Shown one piece after another: positions 53,549 to 64,000 of a stretch of 64,000 bases of DNA. This stretch comes from Planococcus citri. Its lineage: Eukaryota > Arthropoda > Insecta > Hemiptera > Pseudococcidae. Under the pieces are notes generated by a model. The model saw only the letters and a list, made by a program, of their open reading frames with translations, ran no database searches and was not told the origin of the DNA. The translations under genes were made by a program, and so were the position numbers. Within the stretch, counting starts at the first letter, position 1. Each line of letters opens with the position of its first letter. The stretch spans positions 29,688,580 through 29,752,579 of the forward strand of contig NC_088678.1 of NCBI RefSeq assembly GCF_950023065.1, in the 5' to 3' direction.

Positions 53549-54127
53549 TCATACTCTGCTTACTGAAGAGACTATTTTTTCCAAAATTGACCAAAAAACG
53601 AATCCTTGAACGTAGAATAAAAATTGCTGAGCTGTTTTGGATGTGATGTCATAGCCAAAAAGAATGGAGTTGAAAACTTCTTCTGGAAGAGGAACGATGA
53701 ACTTTCCATGAGAAAAATTAGTTCAGTGTTTGAGGATTGAGGATCATTCGAGGAACTACTCTCCACCATCGAGTGCCTTGAAATCAAACATTGGAATTCT
53801 GAATTTTTTAGGCTGGTTGAATAAACGAAGGCCAGCAATCGAATCGTGGGCACCGATCGACTGCTGGCATCCATTTTAACCCTCAATTATCCACGATATT
53901 ACCTCGATGAAACCTCCATTTCTGTAAAAAATTCTTCACCTAGTTGGTAGGTCGATACATCGATAGAGTGGCAGACAAATATTAAAGTATGTCATACAAT
54001 CCCTGAACATGATAAACGTCGACTGGATATGAACCAGATGGAGATTTTGAAAAATGGACTCCGCGCGATCATCTTTCTTATACAGTAGTAAGGCTACGTC
54101 CTTGTAACCTTTCCGATCCTCCCAGTT
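53549..54127 (-). pseudogene. Interrupted coding-like tract, family unknown
   Basis: On the minus strand one frame from 54127 to 53940 is open for ~63 codons (begins NWEDRKGYKDVALLLYKK). It continues after two in-frame stops (near 53938 and 53888) with NGCQQSIGAHDSIAGL and KKFRIPMFDFKALDGGE. A shift then leads to GKFIVPLPEEVFNSILFGYD and a stop at 53549. Composition is balanced and protein-like in each piece, unlike most open frames here. A 104-codon frame (53572-53886) also runs across it but is Ser/Phe-rich and less convincing. I do not recognise the family. It may be a decayed gene or transposon gene beside the foldback element. Confidence 0.3.
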
Positions 54128-57100
54128 CTAGACAAGAGCTAAAATATGTGTACGATGCACCATTCCCTATATTAATTGTTGGTGTACTCGTATTCTTCCA
54201 AAAGCCATAAAAATAACATCACATGGCTTGTGTTCTGTTTTCGTTGAAATAATTTGCAGCATTGCAGCTTCATTTCATCAATCGTTAGAACAAAAGGTAT
54301 CTCGAACAACCCCTAAGCCTGGCAACCCTCTTCGAACCCATTAAAACATCTTCGAAATGTTTATTAGCCGATGACGTAAAAAAAATACTGTAAACTATCG
54401 TCTAGACCTTTGACAGTCTTTTTTTTCACTCTTCCAACTCTCTCCCTTGCTTCTGTTTCTCGACTACTACGTCAACAAAAGAGCTATCTAATCGGTTACC
54501 ACTATTGCCACAATAACAACCATTCGATGGTACATCTGCAACATAATATTATACAGCTTGTTTTTATTTTTTCAACGCTATGCCATCCACTCGATGCGAC
54601 GACTTGGGATGAAAGTTTCAGGGATGAAGTATAAGCTACCTCGTTTCACCCGAAATCGTTTGTATCGAGGGTGGCTTTTTCGTCGACGAATAAATTTTAT
54701 TATATTATTTCTTCTTGGACGAGTCGAGTCGAATCGAATCGAATCGAATCAGATTTTATCATTTTATTTTAAAAATTATATTTTCGTTTTGTCGCGTTGT
54801 TTGTGTCGATGGTGGTGATTGAAAATGCTGTAAAAACAATTACGCGAGGTATGGAAAAAAAGTGTTGAATGGCGACGAATCTGCAATAATTTATGGTGCA
54901 CTATGAAAAAGAAAAATCGCTACAGCGTTTATATTATTGGTGATTTGAAAATTTTCTATATTACCTGTGCTGGAAAATGCCATATTTTCGTATTTTATAC
55001 ATTATGCAACATACAGCTATACGAGTACTAGCAACCAGCAGAATAGTCGAACAAATTTCATCGTCGTCATTACGTTTGTAACTTCGTTAAGCTTCATACA
55101 TTTTAAAATAATTGTATTTATTCCAAGGACTCGTCGTCGTTAGCAATTAGAGTACCTAAAGTTTTCGAGCATAACGGAACGAATCGCCGTGTTAGCGAGT
55201 TTGATTTTTATTTTTCTCTCCTTTTCAAAATGCAACGTTTCCGCGAACACGACGACTATACCTAAGTTCGATTTGTTGTGGATTTGTCGTATCTACGACG
55301 AATGGTAAATGGGGAAGGTAGGGGCGGAGGGTGCTTTTCGGTGACTTTGTTTAGAGAATAGATTGGTGTTTTGTAATTTTGTCGAATAATAGTCAGCTAA
55401 AGTGCAGATTTGATTGATTTTATATTTTAAATTCGTTGGAAATTTTCTGATCTTGATGAGTAGAAATGGTCTTGATTATTACAGAAGCAGAATCGTATTA
55501 ATGTGCGTGAGAAATTGCTGTCGATTTTGAAGTAATTAATCATCGTCTTTTTAATGCGATAGCCCGATAGGTGAAAGGCACATACTCATTTTTTTTGTTG
55601 TTGTTTGTAAATATCTACAAAATTGTTCAATGTTCTTAAAATAAGCGTGAGTTGAACTTGTTTATTATGAATTGTGGTAATCTTCTGATAATGGATACCT
55701 TCTGCTTCATTCTCGTTAATGTAATTGTACATACAATCTATTGTGAGATTTCTGCCCATTTAGATAACAAACCAAACTTCGTTTCAAAGGTTGCTGTGAT
55801 GACCAGTGTTCTCTCGTTGGAGATGACTCATACTCGTAGTCTCAGGTGCTTTGTTTGAGAAAAAAAAAATGAATGAGATAAGAGTCTCAGACTCCGAAAT
55901 GGATGGTTGCTCGAGCATTGAAGTCTATTTCAAAGACTGTCACGGATACTGTCTTAAGGAAAGGGGTAACCGAGGATGGCAGGCTTCGAATTGAAAATTG
56001 TCGGAAGCACAAAATGACCTATCAGTATATTGTTTTCATCAAAATATTGTGATGAAACCAGAAACATGGATAAGCTGAAAAAATGTTTCAATTTCTTGCA
56101 AATTTCTCAGTTTTGAAGATCGCTGAACTTTTTGATCGATATTTTTAATTACACTTCTCAGCTCATATTTGTGTTTGAATAAGGTAATCAAATCGCCATT
56201 TTTTTCAAATTTTATGAACATTGAATTTCATTGTGCAGTTGAACGGTACCTATCCTTCTCGAATAATTTGAACAAATTTGTCTAGGCTTTCCAATTTTCA
56301 AACGACAGTCTAACTTCCGTTTCTGGGTTCTTGTCTATGAAAATTGACAGTGCAGTTTCTCAATTTTTTTTTGTTGAGCTTTCTGGTACCAGCAGATTCT
56401 ATAGGCTTGGAGTGGGTTTCAATCAGAGACGTCGTTCGTTCATTTCAATATAAATTGTGTTATTTCAATTAAAACTTTTTTCCGAGTTCTGTTTCCATTT
56501 TCCCTCGAACTTTGTTAATTTGATTGACTTTTCAAGAGTGTATATGACGAGGAAATGTAATCGAAATATTGACTCGTTATGACGAATTGCTAATATCTGG
56601 AAAAACGAAGGCAATAAATGCAAACTTATTTGCAACAATTCGCTTTGTACGTAACCATTATTAAAATAGGTTTCGTTGTTATTCGTTTTTTTTTTCATGC
56701 AACTCTTTAATGTAAACGACGAGAATTAGTTTAAAAGAGAAAATTGCCTTTACGCGTTTTTAACTCTCAATTTTTACTCTTTTGTTATTTTTTTCAGGCT
56801 TTTTCGATTATTTAAATGGCTTTCTGGCGCATATGGTTACACAGTGCACTGTGTCGACTGCTAGTTACTACACATTGCTCCCAAACAATGTCTTTGTAAT
56901 GGCTAAAAGATACCTAGACTAGACCCACGTATTGTGGTATAATGTTGCCAGATGTGGCAGAATGCTGCATACATATAAAACTCAGTCGACAATGTACTCG
57001 TACTACCTAGCTACCTACTGTGCAGAAGAAAGACCTGATATTATACATATGATATATTATGGTGTGTGTATTACAGGAATTCCAATATGGTGCCTGATCG

Positions 57101-57798
57101 AATGGTATACCTCTACTTTGGGTCTCAGGTGGGCGCGCGAATAACTTATTGACCTAGGTTAGGGCGGTGTATTATATGGGGAGCAACCCTACCTGTCAAT
57201 TTAGTCTGCTACTGGTGTCGTTGTTGTTGCTGCTTTATGTATAGTGCATGGTAGTATGGTCGGATGCGGTATTTTGCATTTGCACCGTGCAAGAAGAAAG
57301 ATGAAGTAGGCGGAGGCGGTTTTGTCAAATGGTTGTGTGTGAGAGAATACGGTATGATTATGACAGGAGGAGGAGAAGAAGAGGCCGCCACGCCGTCGTA
57401 AGTGTCGAGAGCAAGACGTGAAATTAAAAAACAAAATCATATTGTTCGAGAGCGACTGCAGCGGGAACAATAAAGAGAAGGTTTGACTTCTGGAGGAAGG
57501 GAAATGAGTACGTTTGCTAGTAGTACTTTAAGTGTACGCTGGGGGACCGGGGCATCGAAATATATGCCTATAAAAATGCCTGGAACACGGGCTCTCGCTC
57601 GGCGTTTTTAACAAACGCTGCGAGAGCTGCAGCATTCGATATACGTAGTATACTATGTAGAAAGAGCACCGCGTACACATGTGCAACTAATCAAAAAAAG
57701 TTACAGAGGAAATAATCGTGAGATGGTCCTTTGTGCTTGGCAGGAAGTCGAATGTAAAAACACCCAAACCCATAACTTCACATTGTTTTTTCGTCTAC
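54128..57798. other. No gene seen
   Basis: AT-rich with a pentanucleotide run at 54721-54750. Overlapping frames at 54410-54818, 55652-55858 and 56932-57144 show no recognisable domain. The C-rich minus frames at 57201-57470 overlap one another and are not called. Confidence 0.4.
54721..54750. repeat. (GARTC)6 microsatellite
   Basis: Two GAGTC units are followed by four GAATC units. Confidence 0.9.
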
Positions 57799-58014
57799 CT
57801 CGTCTTGTATTATTGTTGAATGATGCTGAAGCGAAGGAGAGTACAAGGTTTGTTTTCTTTTGCTGTACCATTTGACTCTCGAACTGCTGCAGGAGTTGAG
57901 TAAGAGTTTGTTGTCTTGTTGGCGACTGTTTCCGCAAACGAAGGTTGATACCTTTGGAAGCTGTAGATGGTTTGTGGGGTTTGGACGAGGCGAAAGGTGG
58001 TGAATTTTTGCAAC
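57799..58014 (-). other. Possible exon, Ser/Gln-rich, unassigned
   Basis: A minus-strand interval bounded by an acceptor-like GCTAAAACAG (exon start 58014) and a weak donor CGAG|GTAGAC (exon end 57799) is open for 72 codons. Its peptide includes SSKPHKPSTASKG and RQQTLTQLLQQFESQMVQQ, which resembles a disordered or coiled-coil segment of a regulatory protein. All three minus frames are largely open here because the sequence is poor in stop codons, so chance is a strong alternative. No partner exon was found. Confidence 0.15.
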
Positions 58015-61000
58015 CTGTTTTAGCAGAGATATTGAATCAAAGGTCGAGCCAGTTGAGAAATCTTTTCTGGTGAGGAAATATCAGAAGTGTACATCGTGGA
58101 TCGAGATGACAAACACGTTGCCTACGTGATATGTGATAGGGGTGACATTCTCAGGGTTCGTTTTTCCAAAATCTGAGTAAAGAATGACTGTTTTCACTGT
58201 TTGGAATTCCAATTCATGAATATTTGCATCTTCCTGGTACTCCCTTGCTCACTCCTTGGTGAAAAAGTTGATTCTCTTTTCACTTTCCTATTCAGCATTT
58301 TTGCTGGTATGAGGATATGATTATTCATAGATTTAAAATTAGAAAGTGACGATATAGGTATTGTCTGGTTTCGAAAATTTTTGATGATACGTAGTCGCTT
58401 CATTACAAAGGTTTGAATTCTTACAATGTAGCTATGCGGATTTTTTTGCTGGCGATTGCGTCATTAGAAATGTTTGTTAATCCAGGCCAAGATATTACAT
58501 CGCGAGATATTGACGAACAAGGCTGATAGGATAATAGATAAGCGAGCTGAGGTTAGAATTATTAGATTAAAGAGAATTGATAATAATTAAAGAATCTCCT
58601 GAAAGTTGAGATTAAAAAGCATATTGTATTAAAGAATGTAGCATGCTTTATCGCGGTCTCGTTGATGTAGAAAAATTATTATTATTATTATTATTGATAT
58701 TGTTGTACCTAAATGAATAAAAATTCGTGTGCCAGTTTCGCAAACAACAACAGGTTAGGAAGGTATGGATTTAGCAAACCTACATAGGTATTTTAGGCGG
58801 CTACAATGATACATATACATACATGATATTTATTAAGTACAACAATTTAATTATCAGAATCGAGTACCTACTATGTTATCGTTTCATCATCAGCAGCAGA
58901 ACGTACCTAACTTTTTTTATTTGAAATGATAATGGTAATAAACGTTATAATTAGATTTTTGTTATTAAAGTTTAATTAGCTTTGGCGAATAAGAAATCGT
59001 ATGTAAGTATGATAATGCGCGCTATGGAGATAACAGAAAGAAGAAAAAGTGATAGAAAGGGACTCATTGTTGAAAAGAGGGGAAAAATGCACGATAGTAA
59101 CGTCTCTGTATCGTCTTGAGAAGTATTGCATGCGGTATTGGTATATTGGAAGCCCAAGGATGATTGGGTAGATGGATATTTTTTAGTGCAATTAGATATG
59201 AGAATGGAATGAATTTTTATCAAAATTGATGGATTTTTTTCTAATCAATGGTGTGTGCTCAAGGTTCGTGTGCAGTGCAGTATCTACTTATTAAATGACC
59301 TAAAAATGTGCAAGATCTGAAATTTTGATAATTACTCGCTGAAACAATCGAATTCGATAAGAACGTATACGAGAGTACTTAACGATCTTAAAATTGTACA
59401 CCCTCTGGGACATGAGATGATGTACATATAATTGTATAAATCTTAGTAGATGATAATGAACTGGTCGTGAATATAGGTAAAGGCACCTACAGTAAAAAAG
59501 AAAGAAAAAAATATATCTTGCGAAAGGATGATGATGGTAAGTAGGATGTACTGTTCGAAAAATTAATTTCTTTCAAATTCAAGAGGGTGATTTTGAGAGC
59601 AAATGAAATTACCGTGCCACGTTATCTTTATCTGTTGTATTGAAATAAGTAATTTTTATCGATGGTTAATTACGAAATTATTAAATTCTCGTGCATTTTA
59701 ATATCCTTATTGAAAGTAGATAATTGATTTTTGACGTTTATTAGGGTATTATTGGTTCATAAAAATTTGTTGAATAAATCTGTAACTTATATCGCGGCCG
59801 TGATTAAATCGATAGAGATTTAATAATCGTAATGGAATCAGAGATAGTGAGAAATTTCAAAGAAATACTTGAGAATGAATTTTGAAAACCTGTACCTGGG
59901 TAAAATGTGAAAATAGACTTGGTCTTTTTTTCTTTTTCGGATATTTGAAAATGAAAATAACATTATTATGTAACTGATTTTGATGTAGGAGCGTTTTGGG
60001 AAAAAATCCTCCCATTTTCAAAAAATCTATCAATTTTTCTTTAGGTAGGTTCAAAATTTGGCCCAAAATTGAGCATGAATTTCAAGACATATGCGATGTA
60101 GAAAGTTAACAACAATGAAGTTCACCCTCTCTCTCTTCGTTGTAGTATTTTTCTTATTAGAATTTATTCAGGTGCAGTTTCTTGTAAAGAAAGGTGAATT
60201 TTTGAACGTGATGAATCAACAATGATTCACCTCGGCTAGTTGTTTACCGAATCTCTAATGTGTCGTACGTTCTTTGATCATCTAATCTAAATTTGTATCT
60301 TGAACCTCTCAAAAATTGAAAAAATTTTTCAAATTCATATTTTCCTTGATATCAGTTGTTGATGTAAAGGATCCTATTTTTTCGTGGAAAAGTGCGTCAC
60401 AACCCACGACCCATTCAATATTTTACGATATGGGAAAACCTATATGAGAATACCTACTCCTATTATCAAATTTTATTCGACCTATCCATTTTTCTCTGAA
60501 TTTTATGTATGTTTCAAAGTCTTTATAGTGCAACAAATGTTGAAAATTTAAATTAGCTTCATTGAAAAAAAAATTACGTAATTTATTATGGATTGAATAT
60601 GTTTGTACGTCTACTTGTGAAAATCATGAAAGGAATCCTGAAGTCTCGAATATGAATGGTTCTGATGTGTCCCTCTATTCAATTTGCGAATTTGATCAAC
60701 TATACTCGTACGTGGATTTTTAACGGGATAATTCGATTTTAATAATTTTTAAATATTGAAAATGAATTAATTTTGACAGGAATTTCCTTCAGATTTGCCT
60801 TTTTAAATGTTTTTTCCCTTTAATTAGCCTAGAACTGCTCAGATATAAGCTAAGCTATGTTTGGCCCATTTTAAAAAATTGAAAATGAATTTATTAAATA
60901 ATTTTTTGGTGCAAGAAATCAAATGAATTTTATTCAATTCAAGTACCTATACTTTTATTTCACTTTGGTATCGGATTATCAACGTTAAATTTTAAAATCA

Positions 61001-62459
61001 AACTTTTTCAAAAACCATATAAATTTAAAATTTTGTAAAAATCAATTAATCGAACACTTACATTTGAAAAAAAAAATCAGAAAACAAAATTTGAATGCAA
61101 ATCTAGCCTTTTTCACAAAATTTTGAAAATTCGAGGTATCGATGTTGAAAAAAAATTGAATATGAGCAAACCAAAAACTCATAGGTGTTAATTAAAATTC
61201 AATAATAATTACTATTCCTTTAATGAAGAAATAATTTTAGTGAATTTATGAACGAAGATTTTGGCTGCTTTGTAGCCTATTAAAATTCTATTCAGATTCA
61301 GTAACAATAAATTTTGAAACCGATCAATCGGATATTTATTTCTATAGCAGATCATTCCATATAGCTATGTACCTACATAAATAAATTGTTCTCGTGTTTC
61401 AAGACGAAATCGTTTTTAAAACGAAATTCTGACACATCGCCTTTTAATGCGAAGTGTTAGAAATGCAAAGTTTTAAACTTGGAGACTTTCGATTGGCTAA
61501 TCATTTTATCAGGGAGATAAATAATGAGTTTCAGAAAATAATTTTGAATTTTGATGAGAAATTCGTTTGTTTTGATGAAATTCTGGAAACAACAGTTTCA
61601 TGATTTTGTATTTTTCGATATTATTATCATCAGTTGAAACAGCTACCTATTACCTACTTTTTTTAATGATTTAGCGTAATCAAGTATTTATTTTATTGAT
61701 ATCATAGATTGATCATTTTCAAACGATCAAATACTTATTTCCAAGGAAACAGAATTTTTCTCTATTTTCTTAAAAGTGATTTAGTGGTAACATCAAATAA
61801 CTATAGGTAATTGAGGAATAAATCTCCATATTGGCAGGTTAGTTAGCTTCAATTATTATTATGGTTAAAATTGAATTTTAATCGCTTTCCCTTAGAAAAA
61901 AATTGATAATTTTTGTGTTTTTTTGTCATTTTTGAGGCAGATTTTTTTGATCAACCACGAAATTCGTTGATTTGCTCTCTTCGTTGAGAGAGTTAAAATC
62001 GAGAATTTGACTAAGAATACGAAATTGGAAATAATTGATTGAAATATTGTTACGTGATCAGCGACGGTGTTCTACTAATGAATAATCACCTTACCACATG
62101 ATGGCATAAAAACCTAAAAATAATTATCGGCGTAATCGCGTATTTTTCTGCTCTTTTCTCAACTTGTAAATGAATTCACTCTTTTTATGTAACATTCTGT
62201 ATAGAGAAAAACACAAATTATTCTCTCGAATCTCCACAACACGCGTTACACGATTCATTGATTACGGAATCGATTAAGAAGGTAATTTTTTTAATCACTT
62301 TTCTATCACGCTGGGGAAAATTCTACTAATTGTTATGACAAGAAAGGTATCTTCACGGTTGATTAACGTAGGGTAAATTGTTTCAATTTCAGTATTTTTT
62401 ACGCTTATGTAAGACGTCGAAAATAGATATGAAACAATCGACGGTTATCGATAATAATA
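58015..62459. other. No gene seen
   Basis: AT-rich sequence with an (ATT)7-like run at 58675-58695. Short open frames (58194-58403, 58972-59223, 59857-60066) look random. Confidence 0.4.
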
Positions 62460-63900
62460 TTGGCCAACTTACCCTTGCACGACTAACATATGAATTCGCC
62501 AACCAGACGAGTAACGAATACTTCGATATTGTGTGGGATCGGTGATTTTCTCATACGTTTTCAATAAAAGGCCTGCGAAAATGCTGCCGGATCAGATGTG
62601 GTGTCGTTCGTCTAGACCTTCTTAAAGAGCCGTCGCTTCGAGGTGGACGATTCGAGCCGTATCATTTTGATCGATTTGATGGTGTAATTGACGTTTGCCA
62701 GCTTGACGACGATTTTCTCAAATACTCAGATGACGAGGTGACGCTGCACGTGTTGGAACAACATGATCGATCGAATCACGTGAAAATCAACCGATTGATA
62801 CACGAATATTCTCGCGTGCCGGGCTATGGTTAAGGTTCGAAGGGTGATGCGACGAGTTGGGGGTGAAATGATGGCGAAACTATAAATTATCACTGCGTAT
62901 GCAAAAGTTGATGAAATCGACTAAGGTGAGGAAAAAAATTGCAAACTTACGCGCAAATTTACATACGTAACGAAAGGAAAACCGCGATCGATCGACGAAT
63001 TGTGACGAAAAGTCTGAACTGACTGCGATCTGGCGAAAAAATTGGGACAATTTCGGCTCGAGCGTCGAACAACGATGATGATGGTGATGCTGTACGCGAG
63101 ATAAGAAAATGCCCAAAGAAGACGTAAGGAGAGACGTATACGATACGCGTATAGCACGGTGATAGATAAACGCGACGTCAGCACGGCCGGAATAACGGAG
63201 TTACATTGAAGAAGAAGAATGCAAAAAAGGCTGAGAAAAGGCCTTTTACGCGCGACGTTTGTTATCAAGTGCCTAGGTGGGAGTTAAGCAGCGCGCACAC
63301 GGAACAAACGCGGCCGCAGCGACCGAATTCTTTGTCTTGCACGAATCGTAAGCAGGCGGCGGCCGCCGCAGAAAAGGAGAAAAGACAAAAAAGACGCACC
63401 AGCATTAGGTGTACCTAAGGCATGCGCGTCTCGGTCTTTGTATATTGTGCTTGTTGTGTCAGTACCTACTCTCGGCGTATTACACAAATGGGTACGTTTC
63501 GGCTCCCGGCTCCCTCTGCATCTCCTCGACTTCGCGACCGTATAGTCGCGTTTTCGTTTGTTCTCGTCATTTTTCTTTTTCCTCGCACCACGCAGTTGCC
63601 ACCCCCAAAAATACGAGCAACTCCCTTTTATTTTCGGGTTCGCTCTTTTGTTTTTCCTCGTTTCTCATTAGCGCGATCATCATTGTTTGTTTTCTTTTTG
63701 AGTCGAGTTTCTTCGTATGTAATACAGTTTTATCCTATTATGTACATTGTACCTGTGTGGAGCAGATATCTCGAGAGAGTCGAGTGCGGATAGTGTCTCG
63801 GTCTAGCCAGGTATCAGGTGTGCATCGATTATCACAGTATATTTCTTTAGCGTTATACGTGTGTATGACCTAGTCCCCTCTTCGCTTCGTTTCCCGAGAT
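62460..63900. promoter_or_regulatory. CG-rich block with minus-strand donors, possible promoter or 5' exon
   Basis: Composition is markedly richer in CG than in the preceding 4 kb, with GCGGCCGC-like patches at 63310-63370. Minus-strand donors AAGG|GTAAGT (exon end 62473) and GCGC|GTAAGT (exon end 62951) are strong by sequence. This could be the start region of the Sox-like gene or of another gene. The plus-strand frames at 63409-63873 (154 codons) and 63422-63793 overlap in two frames and are Ser/Phe/Cys-rich, so they are not called as genes. Confidence 0.25.
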
Positions 63901-64000
63901 GAGAAGATTTGAGCGTCATATTTTGCCAAAGGACAGATGAGAAATTTGCTGGTGGATACCAAAGAAATGCTGGTGTGAGAATTGAATCAGCTTGAAGAGC

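Noticed and set aside
63409..63873. 154-codon plus-strand open frame near the right edge
   Set aside because: It overlaps a second open frame in another register, is rich in Ser/Phe/Cys with no domain, and lies in a CG-rich patch where stop codons are rare.

Overview
This is an AT-rich window of animal nuclear DNA, most likely from an insect. It has long introns, AG|GTAAGx donors with polypyrimidine-CAG acceptors, scattered transposon relics, mononucleotide runs and very low coding density. The frequent GTAGGTA/TACCTAC words are what I associate with some hemipteran and lepidopteran genomes, but the species cannot be fixed from sequence alone. There are no bacterial operons, CRISPR arrays or prophages.

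The only gene I can support well lies on the minus strand. It has two coding exons, 26177-26881 and 22578-22800, that join in frame across an ordinary 3.4 kb intron and give 308 residues. The protein begins MSAKRKSPP, runs through a Ser/Asn-rich region and ends in a charged helix. I read this as the N-terminal half of a SoxD-type (Sox5/6/13, fly Sox102F) HMG-box regulator. The HMG box is not seen and probably lies beyond the left edge, so much or all of 1-22577 may be intron. CG-richer blocks at 29.5-31.1 kb and 62.5-63.9 kb carry good minus-strand splice donors and could be 5' noncoding exons or promoters.

Most of the remainder is repeat-derived or featureless. Two large foldback elements stand out. 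One (1850-3050) has ~560 bp arms and a 9-bp flanking direct repeat. The other (50841-53376) has ~1.13 kb arms, each with five ~141-143 bp tandem units. Smaller inverted-repeat elements lie at 16511-17333, 32281-32535 and 44491-44694, a dispersed repeat cluster at 32551-33170, and a 5'-truncated non-LTR retrotransposon with an RNase H domain at 37058-38260 (minus).

The most unusual items are a long imperfect hairpin followed by a T8 run (18774-18915), which may be a Pol III RNA; an unrecognised, interrupted coding-like tract at 53549-54127 (minus); and a second hairpin at 49317-49387. I found no convincing previously undescribed multi-gene system. Apart from the Sox-like exons, most open frames here look like chance.
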